A stretch of 64,000 bases of DNA from Bacillota bacterium (GTDB taxonomy: Bacteria > Bacillota_I > Bacilli_A > RF39 > UBA660). Shown piece by piece: positions 51,513 through 59,317 of this stretch; within the stretch, counting starts at the first letter, position 1, and the number at the start of each line of letters is the position of its first letter. The notes beneath the pieces are model-generated. The model was given only the letters and a program-made list of their open reading frames with translations, did not search any database and had not been told where the DNA came from. The DNA lies in contig JAEWOE010000002.1 in assembly GCA_023460995.1 (NCBI GenBank), forward strand, positions 62,001 through 126,000, given 5' to 3'. A program made the position numbers and the translations under genes.

Positions 51513-52185
51513 GATAAAAGATTTACCTATTTTAGAGCGCCCTAGAGAAAGATTGATGATTAATGGGGTAAATAATTTATCTAACGAAGAATTGCTCGCT
51601 ATTATCCTTAAAACAGGAAGTAGAGGAGAATCATCAAAGATAATTGCTTCTAATATTTTGTCATATATAAAGAATATAAATAGTTTAAGAAATATTACTA
51701 TAAAAGAGTTAACTACTATAAAGGGTATTGGGAAAGCAAAAGCTTGTGATATTCAAGCAGCCATAGAACTAGGTAAACGTATATATAGTAGTAATATTGT
51801 ACTTAATAATATCAAATTTAATAGTCCAGATATAATATTTGAATATTATAAAGAAAAACTTCAAGATAAGAAACAAGAGTGTTTTTACGCAGTATATTTA
51901 GATGCTTCAAAAAAGGTTATTGAGGATAAACTACTTTTTATTGGAACCGTTAATCAAAGTATTGTCCATCCAAGAAATATATTTAAAGAAGCATGTATCT
52001 TAGATGCATCATGTATAATTTGTGTTCATAATCATCCTAGCAACAATGTTGTTCCTAGTAAAGAAGATATTAATTTAACTAATAACTTAATAGAGATAGG
52101 TAAAATATTTGGTATTCCTATAATTGATCACATAATAGTTGGACCAACTAAGTATTATAGTTTTTTTGAAAATGGTGATATATAA
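51502..52185 (+). CDS. radC: RadC family protein (JAB/MPN domain)
   Basis: 227 aa. PRERLMINGVNNLSNEELLAIILKTGSRGES start and helix-hairpin-helix TIKGIGKAKACDIQAAIELGKR, then the JAMM zinc motif HNHPSNNVVPSKED with an upstream Glu. Historically named for repair; a role in DNA repair is doubtful. Overlaps neighbours on both sides (11 bases and 1 base). Confidence 0.93.
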   Translation: MPVKIKDLPILERPRERLMINGVNNLSNEELLAIILKTGSRGESSKIIASNILSYIKNINSLRNITIKELTTIKGIGKAKACDIQAAIELGKRIYSSNIVLNNIKFNSPDIIFEYYKEKLQDKKQECFYAVYLDASKKVIEDKLLFIGTVNQSIVHPRNIFKEACILDASCIICVHNHPSNNVVPSKEDINLTNNLIEIGKIFGIPIIDHIIVGPTKYYSFFENGDI

Positions 52186-52925
52186 TGAAGCAAAAAATAT
52201 TGATTTTTATTCTTGGAATTATTTTACTTATATGTTTTAATTATTTTATAAATAGGACAACATCATTAGAAGGATTATCAAAAGATATAAGTTATAAAGT
52301 TACTAGATTATTTAGTAACACTAAAGAAATAAATTTATCTAAGGATATGCTTGTAAGTAAAAATATAGCTTTAGAAAAAGAATTAGTGGAGTTGAAAAAT
52401 TTATTAAAACTAAATGAAATAACTGCGACTTACAATATAATAAACGCTACTGTAATAAATAGAAATATGAAAGAGTTTTATGATATAGTTGTTATTGATA
52501 AGGGCTACAATGATGGTGTTGATATAGGCTATGCTGTTGTTACTAATGAAGGATTAATAGGTAAAGTAATAAAGCTAGGTAAAGAAACTAGTACAATTAA
52601 ACTACTTACTAGTAGTGATTTATATAATATGCTTTCTGTTAATATTCATACTAGTAATGGTGATATTTATGGAATACTATCTGATTATGATGAACAAACC
52701 AATTCTTTTATCATTGAAGGAATAGATGAATTAACAAAAATAGAAGTAGGTGATGTTGTTTCAACAACAGGACTTGAAAATAACTATCCTAATGGAATTA
52801 ATATAGGAAAAGTAGTTAGAATAAGCAAAGATAATTTTGATTTAGCATATATTCTTAAAGTAGAATCATACATAGATTTTAATAATTTTCATTATGTGGC
52901 GGTATTAAATAGAAATGATTCTTAG
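52185..52925 (+). CDS. mreC: Rod shape-determining protein MreC
   Basis: 246 aa. N-terminal membrane helix (about 4-22), short coiled coil (about 40-75, KNIALEKELVELKNLL), then two beta-barrel domains with the MreC pattern VIDKGYNDGVDIGYAVVTNEGLIGKVIKLG and VVSTTGLENNYPNGINIGKV. Scaffold of the elongasome outside the membrane. Overlaps mreD by 11 bases. mreB is not found next to it, unlike B. subtilis. Confidence 0.93.
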   Translation: MKQKILIFILGIILLICFNYFINRTTSLEGLSKDISYKVTRLFSNTKEINLSKDMLVSKNIALEKELVELKNLLKLNEITATYNIINATVINRNMKEFYDIVVIDKGYNDGVDIGYAVVTNEGLIGKVIKLGKETSTIKLLTSSDLYNMLSVNIHTSNGDIYGILSDYDEQTNSFIIEGIDELTKIEVGDVVSTTGLENNYPNGINIGKVVRISKDNFDLAYILKVESYIDFNNFHYVAVLNRNDS

Positions 52926-53328
52926 TTTACCTTTTTTTCTACTTGATTTAATATTAGGAATATATATAAATAGTTATTTTAATTTATCTTTGTTAATATG
53001 TATTAGTTACTATACTAGGTATAAATATAAAAGAAATATACCATATGTAATACTATTAGGTTTTATATATGATCTTGTTTTTTCTGGAGTACTATTTTTA
53101 AATACATTTATTTATTTGATTATATATATTGTAACTAATAAAATTAAAGAGATAAATATTTACTTGGTTTATTTAATAAATATGCTTATATATGTTGTTT
53201 TAAATTATTTACTTTTATATATATATACAAATACTTATATAAATTTTCTATTTATATTTAAAATAATAATCTTTAATGTAATAGTTTTTTATATATCAAA
53301 CTGGTTATATATGAAATTGACAAAATAA
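52915..53328 (+). CDS. mreD: Rod shape-determining protein MreD
   Basis: 137 aa, with five or so membrane helices and almost no soluble part, as in MreD. Short, poorly conserved and identified mainly by position after mreC. The motif YVILLGFIYDLVFSGVLFLNTF fits the family. Very strong bias to Ile/Tyr/Leu. Confidence 0.82.
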   Translation: MILSLPFFLLDLILGIYINSYFNLSLLICISYYTRYKYKRNIPYVILLGFIYDLVFSGVLFLNTFIYLIIYIVTNKIKEINIYLVYLINMLIYVVLNYLLLYIYTNTYINFLFIFKIIIFNVIVFYISNWLYMKLTK

Positions 53329-53371
53329 TATAAAAATGTTAGTATATACCTCATTCAAAGGGGGAATATAC

Positions 53372-53830
53372 ATGAAAGATATTAAAGGAACTATTAAATT
53401 TTATAATAAAAATGTAATTAAAAAATGTTTAGGTACAGGTGCTTTAATTTTAGTAGCTGATGTTAGTCCGCTTAAATCAATAACAATTATTAGTTCAATT
53501 GGTGCTGGTTTTATGATTGCAAACATTGCTTCTAAATTAAAAGAAATAAAAGAAAATAATGATCCTTCTCTATCAAAAAAAAATAAAAGAAGCATTATTA
53601 TTGAAAAATTAAAAGAATTAAAAGCAGAACTTGTTACTGAAATAGAAAAAGAGAAAAGTTCAAAAAAGAAAGTTGAAACTTCAACTAAAAAAGAAATTAG
53701 TACAAAAAAAGAATTAAGTATTAGTAACTATGCTCATTTAGATAATAAACCTAAAGAGACAGTAGTTATTCCGGTTACTTCTGATCTTCTTGGCGATTAT
53801 ATCGCAAGGCAAAATACACTTAAAAAGTAG
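53372..53830 (+). CDS. Unknown protein, 152 aa (minCD position)
   Basis: ATG 53372 follows AAAGGGGG; the in-frame ATG 12 codons before has no ribosome binding site. One or two hydrophobic stretches at about 17-50 (TGALILVADVSPLKSITIISSIGAGFMIA), then a long charged Lys/Glu/Ser region (EKLKELKAELVTEIEKEKSSKKK). Not recognised. In B. subtilis the slot between mreD and spoIVFA holds minC and minD; this is neither. A membrane-tethered helical protein is the most that can be said. Confidence 0.68.
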   Translation: MKDIKGTIKFYNKNVIKKCLGTGALILVADVSPLKSITIISSIGAGFMIANIASKLKEIKENNDPSLSKKNKRSIIIEKLKELKAELVTEIEKEKSSKKKVETSTKKEISTKKELSISNYAHLDNKPKETVVIPVTSDLLGDYIARQNTLKK

Positions 53831-53849
53831 TATAATTACTACTTTTTTT
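53822..53849 (+). terminator. Rho-independent terminator
   Basis: AAAAAGTAGTA, loop TAAT, TACTACTTTTT; overlaps the stop codon of the 152-aa gene. Confidence 0.85.
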
Positions 53850-53873
53850 CATATATTTTAATAGGTGATATGA

Positions 53874-54479
53874 GTGAGCGAATTAGAGAGGATACGTAGG
53901 AAAAAGAAATCAAGACAAAGTTATACAAATGTGACACCCAAAAAAGGTTGCAAGTATTTTATGTTTTTGACAAAAATTCTTTTAGTTATAATAATAACTT
54001 TAATACTTATGATTTTAATGAAATGTAATAAATCTTTTAAAGAAAAATTTTATGTTGAGGTATTTGAAAAGAACTTCTCTTTTGCAAGCGTAAATAACTT
54101 ATATCAAAAGTATTTAGGATCATTTTTGCCATTTGATGGAATTGCGGATACTGACACCGTTTTTAATGAAAAGTTAACCTATACTGAGGTTAATAAATAT
54201 TTAGATGGAGCGAAACTTACTGTAAAAGATTCATATTTAGTACCTTCAGTTCAAAGTGGTTTAGTTGTATATATAGGCGAAAAAGAAGGATACGGTAATA
54301 CTGTCACTATTCAAGGTGTTGATGGAATAGATATATGGTATGGTAATATTGAAAATGTTTCAGTTGAACTATATGATTATGTTGACTTAGGTACATTAAT
54401 AGGTAATACTATAGATACGAATTTATATTTAGTGTATAAAAAAGAAGGAAAAGTGCTTAATTATGAAGATTATCTCTAA
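53874..54479 (+). CDS. spoIVFA: SpoIVFA-like protein with degenerate M23 domain
   Basis: 201 aa. GTG start with AGGTGA in front; the ATG at 53870 runs into a stop. Basic N-terminus, a membrane helix at about 31-48 (TKILLVIIITLILMILMK), then a LytM/M23-like domain (about 110-200) with SGLVVYIGEKEGYGNTVTIQ and LYDYVDLGTLIG. The catalytic positions that are His in active M23 peptidases read Asn (YGNI, NLYL), so it is inactive, as in SpoIVFA, which binds SpoIVFB. Overlaps the SpoIVFB-like gene by 17 bases. Naming relies on position and the degenerate domain. Confidence 0.72.
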   Translation: MSELERIRRKKKSRQSYTNVTPKKGCKYFMFLTKILLVIIITLILMILMKCNKSFKEKFYVEVFEKNFSFASVNNLYQKYLGSFLPFDGIADTDTVFNEKLTYTEVNKYLDGAKLTVKDSYLVPSVQSGLVVYIGEKEGYGNTVTIQGVDGIDIWYGNIENVSVELYDYVDLGTLIGNTIDTNLYLVYKKEGKVLNYEDYL

Positions 54480-55200
54480 GATTAAGATTCATTTCTTTTT
54501 TTATGTAGTTTTATTTCTTTCAATATTAACTGGTCACTTTAAAACTTTTTTTGCTATGACAATAATAACCATATTCCATGAATTAGGTCATATTATAACA
54601 AGCCTTATTTTTAAATGGAACATAGATAAAGTAGTAGTTATGCCAATAAGTTTATTAACTATATACAATGTTAAAATTAATACAAAAAAGTATCAAGAAT
54701 TAATAGTTACAATAATGGGGCCAATAGCTCAAATATTTCTTTTTTTCGTTATAAATGATGAAGAAATACTTAGATATAACTTAATGTTGCTTTTATTTAA
54801 TTTACTTCCTATATACCCCTTAGATGGTTCAAAAATATTTAAAATAGTATTATATGATTACCTTCCTTTTAAATATGTTGAGAGTATAAATATCTATGTT
54901 TCTGTTATTACAATAATTTTATTATTATTTGTATCCAAATGGAATTTGATAATTATATTTGTATGTGTACTATTTGTATTTAAGGCAGTAGAGGAGTATA
55001 AAAAAAGAAAATTTATATTTAATAAGTTTTTATTTGAAAGATATTTATATAAGATTAAGTACAAGAAAAATAAAATTATAAATGGACTAAAAAAAGATGA
55101 TTTTTATAAAAATTATCATCATAATTTCATTACTAAAAATAAAATAGTTACTGAGGAAGAATTTTTAAGCAAAATGTTTGACAATACAGGGGTTTTATGA
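54463..55200 (+). CDS. spoIVFB: SpoIVFB-like M50 intramembrane metalloprotease
   Basis: 245 aa. Site-2-protease type: HELGH (H39, E40, H43) in helix 2 and the third ligand in LLPIYPLDGSKIF (D121). About six membrane helices over residues 8-175 and a basic C-terminal cytosolic tail (about 180-245). In B. subtilis SpoIVFB cuts pro-sigma-K and is held by SpoIVFA, which here lies directly before it. The catalytic site is intact. Whether this organism sporulates cannot be told from the window. A promoter for rplU begins inside its last 25 bases. Confidence 0.87.
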   Translation: MKIISKIKIHFFFYVVLFLSILTGHFKTFFAMTIITIFHELGHIITSLIFKWNIDKVVVMPISLLTIYNVKINTKKYQELIVTIMGPIAQIFLFFVINDEEILRYNLMLLLFNLLPIYPLDGSKIFKIVLYDYLPFKYVESINIYVSVITIILLLFVSKWNLIIIFVCVLFVFKAVEEYKKRKFIFNKFLFERYLYKIKYKKNKIINGLKKDDFYKNYHHNFITKNKIVTEEEFLSKMFDNTGVL

Positions 55201-55206
55201 TAAAAT
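55178..55206 (+). promoter_or_regulatory. rplU-prp-rpmA promoter
   Basis: TTGACA (55178-55183), 17-base spacer, TAAAAT (55201-55206), overlapping the end of the spoIVFB-like gene. Confidence 0.78.
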
Positions 55207-55212
55207 TTATAA

Positions 55213-55300
55213 CTGTGTAGAGCCTTACTCTACAACCGCGCAGAGAAGGTTTTAAGCTATATTAGCACCTTAATGGCGAGTCTTAGAGGAACGGAGGAAA
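55213..55300 (+). ncRNA. Ribosomal protein L21 leader
   Basis: Begins a few bases after the promoter. TGTAGAG (55216-55222), loop CCTTA, CTCTACA (55228-55234) forms the first hairpin; a GC-rich segment ACCGCGCAGAGAAGG and AGCACC...GGCGAG follow, ending at the ribosome binding site ACGGAGG (55291-55297). Position and the GC-rich, hairpin-starting form match the known L21 leader of Bacillota, thought to bind L21 for feedback control. Confidence 0.75.
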
Positions 55301-55304
55301 AAAA

Positions 55305-55601
55305 ATGAAAGCTATATTCGAAACAGGTGGAAAACAATATTACGCTGAAGAAGGAACAATATTATATGTTGAAAAGCTAGATGCTGCTGACGGAGAAGAA
55401 GTTTCTTTTGATAGAGTTTTAATGGCTAATGGTGTTGTTGGACGCCCATATGTTAGTGGAACAGTTGTGAAAGCTAAAGTTTTAAAACATGGTAAAAACA
55501 AAAAGATTAAAGTATTTAAATATAATCCAAAGAAAAATTACCATAAAACTCAAGGTCATCGTCAACCTTATACTAAAATTGAAGTTATTAGTGTTAAATA
55601 A
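55305..55601 (+). CDS. rplU: Ribosomal protein bL21
   Basis: 98 aa. MKAIFETGGKQYYAEEGTILYVEKL is the standard start; basic loop KVLKHGKNKKIKVFKYNPKKNYHKTQGHRQPYT typical of L21. 50S component binding 23S rRNA. First gene of the rplU-prp-rpmA operon. Confidence 0.97.
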   Translation: MKAIFETGGKQYYAEEGTILYVEKLDAADGEEVSFDRVLMANGVVGRPYVSGTVVKAKVLKHGKNKKIKVFKYNPKKNYHKTQGHRQPYTKIEVISVK

Positions 55602-55603
55602 TA

Positions 55604-55906
55604 ATGATTAAAGTAAATGTTATTAGAAAAGCAGCTAAAATTGATAAAATTATTATAAGTGGGCATGCTATGTATGCTGACTATGGTAAAGATATCGTTT
55701 GTGCTTCTGTATCTAGTATTGTTATTACATCAATTAATGCTATATTAAAAATTAATAAAGATGCAATAACTTATCATCAAGGCGATGATTTAGAAATAAC
55801 TGTAAAGTTGCATAATGATGTAACTGAAAAATTGCTTGAGAACATGTTAGATTTATTAACTGAATTATCAACGCAGTACAAAAAAAATATAAATATTAAT
55901 ATATAG
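55604..55906 (+). CDS. prp: Ribosomal-processing cysteine protease Prp (YsxB)
   Basis: 100 aa. Catalytic His H21 in ISGHA and Cys C33 in DIVCASVS. Prp removes the N-terminal extension of L27 in Bacillota that carry it (established in Staphylococcus). The substrate gene rpmA, 13 bases downstream, has the needed extension (LNIQLFA). Start two bases after rplU stop; no ribosome binding site of its own is obvious, so coupling with rplU is likely. Confidence 0.95.
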   Translation: MIKVNVIRKAAKIDKIIISGHAMYADYGKDIVCASVSSIVITSINAILKINKDAITYHQGDDLEITVKLHNDVTEKLLENMLDLLTELSTQYKKNININI

Positions 55907-55919
55907 GGAGGTGCCAATA

Positions 55920-56213
55920 GTGAAATTTTTAGAATTAAATATACAATTATTTGCCCACAAAAAAGGACAAGGTTCAACTAGAAATGGTCGTGACTCTATA
56001 TCTAAAAGATTAGGAGCAAAGGCTGCTGACGGTGAATTTGTTACTGGTGGTTCAATATTATATCGTCAACGTGGAACAAAAATTTACCCAGGTACTAACG
56101 CAGGAATTGGATCAGATGATACAGTTTATGCTAAAGTTCCAGGATATGTAAAATTTGAACGTGTTGGAAGAGATAAAAAACAAGTTAGTATTTATCCTGA
56201 AAGACAAAACTAA
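55920..56213 (+). CDS. rpmA: Ribosomal protein bL27 with Prp-cleavable leader
   Basis: 97 aa. GTG 55920 lies 8 bases after GGGAGG; the GTG at 55911 overlaps that site. MKFLELNIQLFA precedes AHKKGQGSTRNGRDS, the mature L27 start; cleavage after A12 by Prp is predicted. The body is normal (GGSILYRQRGTKIYPG, DDTVYAKVPGYVKFE). L27 reaches the peptidyl-transferase centre, so cleavage is needed. Confidence 0.97.
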   Translation: MKFLELNIQLFAHKKGQGSTRNGRDSISKRLGAKAADGEFVTGGSILYRQRGTKIYPGTNAGIGSDDTVYAKVPGYVKFERVGRDKKQVSIYPERQN

Positions 56214-56229
56214 TTTAATATTAAGCAGT

Positions 56230-56260
56230 AAAAGAGTTAATGCATATTAATTCTTTTTTT
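56230..56260 (+). terminator. Rho-independent terminator after rpmA
   Basis: AAAAGAGTTAAT, loop GCAT, ATTAATTCTTTT (one G-U) with T-run. Confidence 0.85.
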
Positions 56261-56318
56261 GTTTATAATTTTATGTTTATATTTGCAAAATAAACAAATC
56301 TTTACATTTTTTTAAACA

Positions 56319-56341
56319 ACAAATAATATTTGTGATATAAT
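56319..56341 (+). promoter_or_regulatory. -10 element preceded by an ACAAAT/ATTTGT inverted repeat
   Basis: ACAAAT-AAT-ATTTGT (56319-56333), GA, TATAAT (56336-56341), ahead of the HPt-REC gene. Same layout as at 37832-37851. Confidence 0.5.
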
Positions 56342-56368
56342 TATTTTAATAGAAGAGGATGTGTTAAG

Positions 56369-57160
56369 ATGAGGGATGTAAACATATTAACTAATAATGG
56401 TGTTAATGTAGCGGCTAGTCTTGAACTTTTTGGGGACATGGCAACATATGATGAAACAGTAGTAGACTTCTTAAATGGAGTAGAAGAAAAGATATCTGGT
56501 ATTAAAAAATATAAAGAAAATGGCGATATGCCTAATTATGCAATATTAGTTCACTCTTTAAAAAGTGATGCTAAATACTTAGGATTAACAGCTTTAGCAG
56601 AGATTTCATTTCAACACGAAATGGATAGCAAGGCTAACAATATTAATGCTGTATATAATAATTACGATGCTTTAATGGCTGAAGCAAATAGATCTATTGC
56701 TTTACTAAAAGCTTATGTAGGTGATATGTCACCAGTTCCTACTGTAGTAGCGCCTGTCGCAGCTCCAGTAATTAAAGATAAAACAATTTTAGTTGTTGAT
56801 GATTCAGATATTATAAGAACATTTATTCAAAAAATATTTAATGATAATTATCATGTTATGATGGCGCATGATGGCAAAGAAGCAATAGATGTCATTGGTA
56901 CTAGTGCTTATGACAATATCGTAGGTGTGTTACTTGATTTAAATATGCCTAATATAAATGGTTTTGAAGTATTGGAGTATTTTAAAGAGAATAATTTATT
57001 TTCAAAAATTCCAGTATCAATAATAACAGGTGATGATTCTCGCGATTCTATTGATAGAGCGTTTAATTATCCGATAACTGATGTATTACAAAAACCATTT
57101 AATGAAAGAGATGTTAAAAGAATTCTTGATAAGATGTTAGCTTTAAGTAATTTAATATAA
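56369..57160 (+). CDS. HPt-REC phosphorelay protein
   Basis: 263 aa. Residues about 14-118 are a histidine phosphotransfer-like helical domain with ILVHSLKSDAKYLGL (H62 as phospho-acceptor). A Pro/Val/Ala linker (SPVPTVVAPVAAPVIK) at about 123-140 leads to a receiver domain (about 141-260): ILVVDDSDI acidic pocket, D190 in LLDLNMPNINGFEVL, ITGDD switch, LQKPF Lys. No DNA-binding output or kinase. It could shuttle phosphate between a distant kinase and target. It lies between rpmA and obg where B. subtilis has spo0B; similarity to Spo0B is not visible. Confidence 0.9.
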   Translation: MRDVNILTNNGVNVAASLELFGDMATYDETVVDFLNGVEEKISGIKKYKENGDMPNYAILVHSLKSDAKYLGLTALAEISFQHEMDSKANNINAVYNNYDALMAEANRSIALLKAYVGDMSPVPTVVAPVAAPVIKDKTILVVDDSDIIRTFIQKIFNDNYHVMMAHDGKEAIDVIGTSAYDNIVGVLLDLNMPNINGFEVLEYFKENNLFSKIPVSIITGDDSRDSIDRAFNYPITDVLQKPFNERDVKRILDKMLALSNLI

Positions 57161-57170
57161 TATATTTAAT

Positions 57171-57201
57171 AAAATCCTTAATTTATTATTAAGGATTTTT
57201 T
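57171..57201 (+). terminator. Rho-independent terminator
   Basis: AAAATCCTTAA and TTAAGGATTTT arms around TTTATTA, with a T-run. Confidence 0.88.
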
Positions 57202-57216
57202 ATACAAAAATTGTGA

Positions 57217-57245
57217 TTGATTTTTAATATCAATATTGTTATAAT
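57217..57245 (+). promoter_or_regulatory. Promoter of the DUF2179 gene
   Basis: TTGATT (57217-57222), 17-base spacer, TATAAT (57240-57245). Confidence 0.65.
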
Positions 57246-57447
57246 TATATAGAAAGTATGGTACAAGTTAGCTTATAAATTATTATCACATCATTAGTAT
57301 CATGTTTTTTATTGTCTATTTAATCTTGTTATTTACTAATATAGTTTAGGTTCTATTTACATAACTTACTATTTTTATAGTTATAGTAATTATGGTTATA
57401 CTATTAACAAACATTATATTAATAACTCGAAGAAGAAAAGGTGAATT
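57246..57447 (+). other. Long AT-rich leader, 200 bases
   Basis: No open frame of note, no clear hairpin and no riboswitch that I recognise. Unusually long untranslated region for this window, where most leaders are under 40 bases. Confidence 0.5.
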
Positions 57448-57963
57448 ATGGAAATTTTATTATTATGCGTTAAGATATTTTTTGTGAGGATACTAGATGT
57501 ATCATTAGGTACAGTAAGAACTATAATAACAGTAAAAGGTAAAAAAGTTATTGCGAGCGCAGTTGGATTTGTTGAAGTTTTGATATGGTTCTCAGTTGTT
57601 AAAGAAGCTTTAAATACTGATATTCAAAGTATATGGATTGCAATTAGTTATGCCTTAGGTTTTGCAACAGGTACTTTTGTTGGTGGATTTTTATCAGATA
57701 AATTTATAAGTGGAAATTTGACAGTACAAGTTATTTTAAGTAATCGTAATGATGAAATAGTAACTTCTATTAGAAAAGCAGGTTATGCAACCACTGTTAT
57801 AGATGTTAAGGGACAAGATCAAGACCAACTAAAATATATGCTTCTTATGGAAATTAATAAAAAACGTGTTGATCATTTAAAAAAACTTATTAAAAGTTTA
57901 GATGAAAAAGCATTTATAGTTATTAGTGAAACGAAAACAGTTCAAAATGGGTATTTTAGATAA
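57448..57963 (+). CDS. DUF5698/DUF2179 membrane protein (UPF0316, YebE-like)
   Basis: 171 aa. Three membrane helices (about 2-20, 33-53, 60-82) with the pattern RILDVSLGTVRTIITVKGKKVIASAVGFVEVLIWF, and a C-terminal DUF2179 domain of ferredoxin-like fold (about 95-165). Function unknown for the family; DUF2179 also occurs on YitT-type proteins. AAAAGGTGA before the ATG. Confidence 0.92.
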   Translation: MEILLLCVKIFFVRILDVSLGTVRTIITVKGKKVIASAVGFVEVLIWFSVVKEALNTDIQSIWIAISYALGFATGTFVGGFLSDKFISGNLTVQVILSNRNDEIVTSIRKAGYATTVIDVKGQDQDQLKYMLLMEINKKRVDHLKKLIKSLDEKAFIVISETKTVQNGYFR

Positions 57964-58006
57964 TATCCATTTTGTTTTATATAGTAAAATAGAAAGGAAG
58001 AACGAA

Positions 58007-59230
58007 ATGATAGATAATTACAATAAATATGCTAATTTATTACTGTCTAAATGTTTAAACATAAAAGAAGGAGAACCTTTACTTATTCAGGCACCTATAG
58101 AAAATATTGATTTTGTAAGAATAGTTGCTAAAAGAGCTTATGAACTAGGAGTTAATGATATATATTTTGATTTTGATGATGATATTTTAAAGCATGATCA
58201 ACTCTTAAGTTTAGACGTAGAAAGTTTAAAAAAAAGTAGGTTTTGGAATAAAAAAATATTTGATGAGTATGCAAATAAAGGGGCTGCTTTTTTGATGCTT
58301 TATGGTGATAATCCAGACTTAACAAATGATATAGATCCTATTAAAGTAGGTGAAGTAGCCAAAGTAAATAGACTATCTAGACCCATTTATAAAGCAAAAC
58401 AGTCTATAAATGAGGTGTCTTGGTGCATTGCTTCAGTAGCAACCGAAGCATGGGCAAGAAAAATATTTCCAAATAGTATAAATCCTAAATCAGAACTTTG
58501 GAATAAAATATTTGAAATGTGCCTTATTAATAGTGAAAATCCATTAATAGAATGGGATAAAAAAGTTGCTATTAATAGTAAAAGGTGTGAATTATTAAAT
58601 AATAATGTTTTTAAAGAACTACATTATACCAATAGCTTAGGAACTGATTTATTAATAAAACTATCAGATGATGCCATATGGTGTGGTGGTGATGAAGAAA
58701 CTGTTGATGGAAGAAAAGTAATTATGAATATGCCAACAGAAGAAGTATTTACAACTCCAATAATGACAGGAACAAGTGGTGTTGTCTATAGTTCAAAGCC
58801 TCTTGTATATAGTGGAGCACTAATTGAAAATTTTATGCTAAAATTTGAAGATGGAAAAGTTGTTGGTTTTGAGGCCGAAAAAGGTTATGAAGTACTTAAA
58901 AGTATAATTGAAGGTGATGAACATTCATGTATGTTAGGTGAGGTTGCTTTAGTAGATTATAATTCCCCTATATCTAATTCAGGATTAATATTTTATGAAA
59001 CTTTATTTGATGAAAATGCATCATGTCATTTAGCTTTTGGTAATGGGTTTCCAACCTGCATAAAAAATACTAGTGGTAAAAGCCGTGAAGACTTAATTAA
59101 GATGGGAATTAATCAGTCTAGTGTTCATGTTGATTTCATGATAGGCACTAAAGACTTAACAATAAAAGGTATTAATAAAGATAATGAAGAAGTGCTTATT
59201 TTTGATAATGGAAACTTTATTTTAAGATAA
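58007..59230 (+). CDS. M29 family aminopeptidase
   Basis: 407 aa. ATG 58007 after GAAAGGAAG; the in-frame ATGs near 57926-57947 overlap the DUF2179 gene and lack ribosome binding sites. M29 (AmpS/PepS/aminopeptidase II) features: NMPTEEVFTTPIM, with metal-binding Glu, LALGEVALVDYNSPI-type segment (CMLGEVALVDYNSPI), HLAFGNGF and SSVHVDFMIGT with His and Asp ligands. Releases N-terminal residues from peptides, two metal ions. All ligand motifs are present. Confidence 0.93.
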   Translation: MIDNYNKYANLLLSKCLNIKEGEPLLIQAPIENIDFVRIVAKRAYELGVNDIYFDFDDDILKHDQLLSLDVESLKKSRFWNKKIFDEYANKGAAFLMLYGDNPDLTNDIDPIKVGEVAKVNRLSRPIYKAKQSINEVSWCIASVATEAWARKIFPNSINPKSELWNKIFEMCLINSENPLIEWDKKVAINSKRCELLNNNVFKELHYTNSLGTDLLIKLSDDAIWCGGDEETVDGRKVIMNMPTEEVFTTPIMTGTSGVVYSSKPLVYSGALIENFMLKFEDGKVVGFEAEKGYEVLKSIIEGDEHSCMLGEVALVDYNSPISNSGLIFYETLFDENASCHLAFGNGFPTCIKNTSGKSREDLIKMGINQSSVHVDFMIGTKDLTIKGINKDNEEVLIFDNGNFILR

Positions 59231-59236
59231 TAAATT

Positions 59237-59261
59237 AAGACGTTTTATTAATGTCTTTTTT
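59237..59261 (+). terminator. Rho-independent terminator
   Basis: AAGAC (59237-59241) and GTCTT (59253-59257) with T-run; short stem. Confidence 0.65.
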
Positions 59262-59317
59262 CTTGTTTAAATTATGTTAATAGTGTATAATACTTCTAGG
59301 AAAAGGGGCGTGGTAAT

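Noticed and set aside
57246..57447. Riboswitch in the long leader of the DUF2179 gene
   Set aside because: The sequence is AT-rich with no conserved core or stable hairpin that I can recognise.
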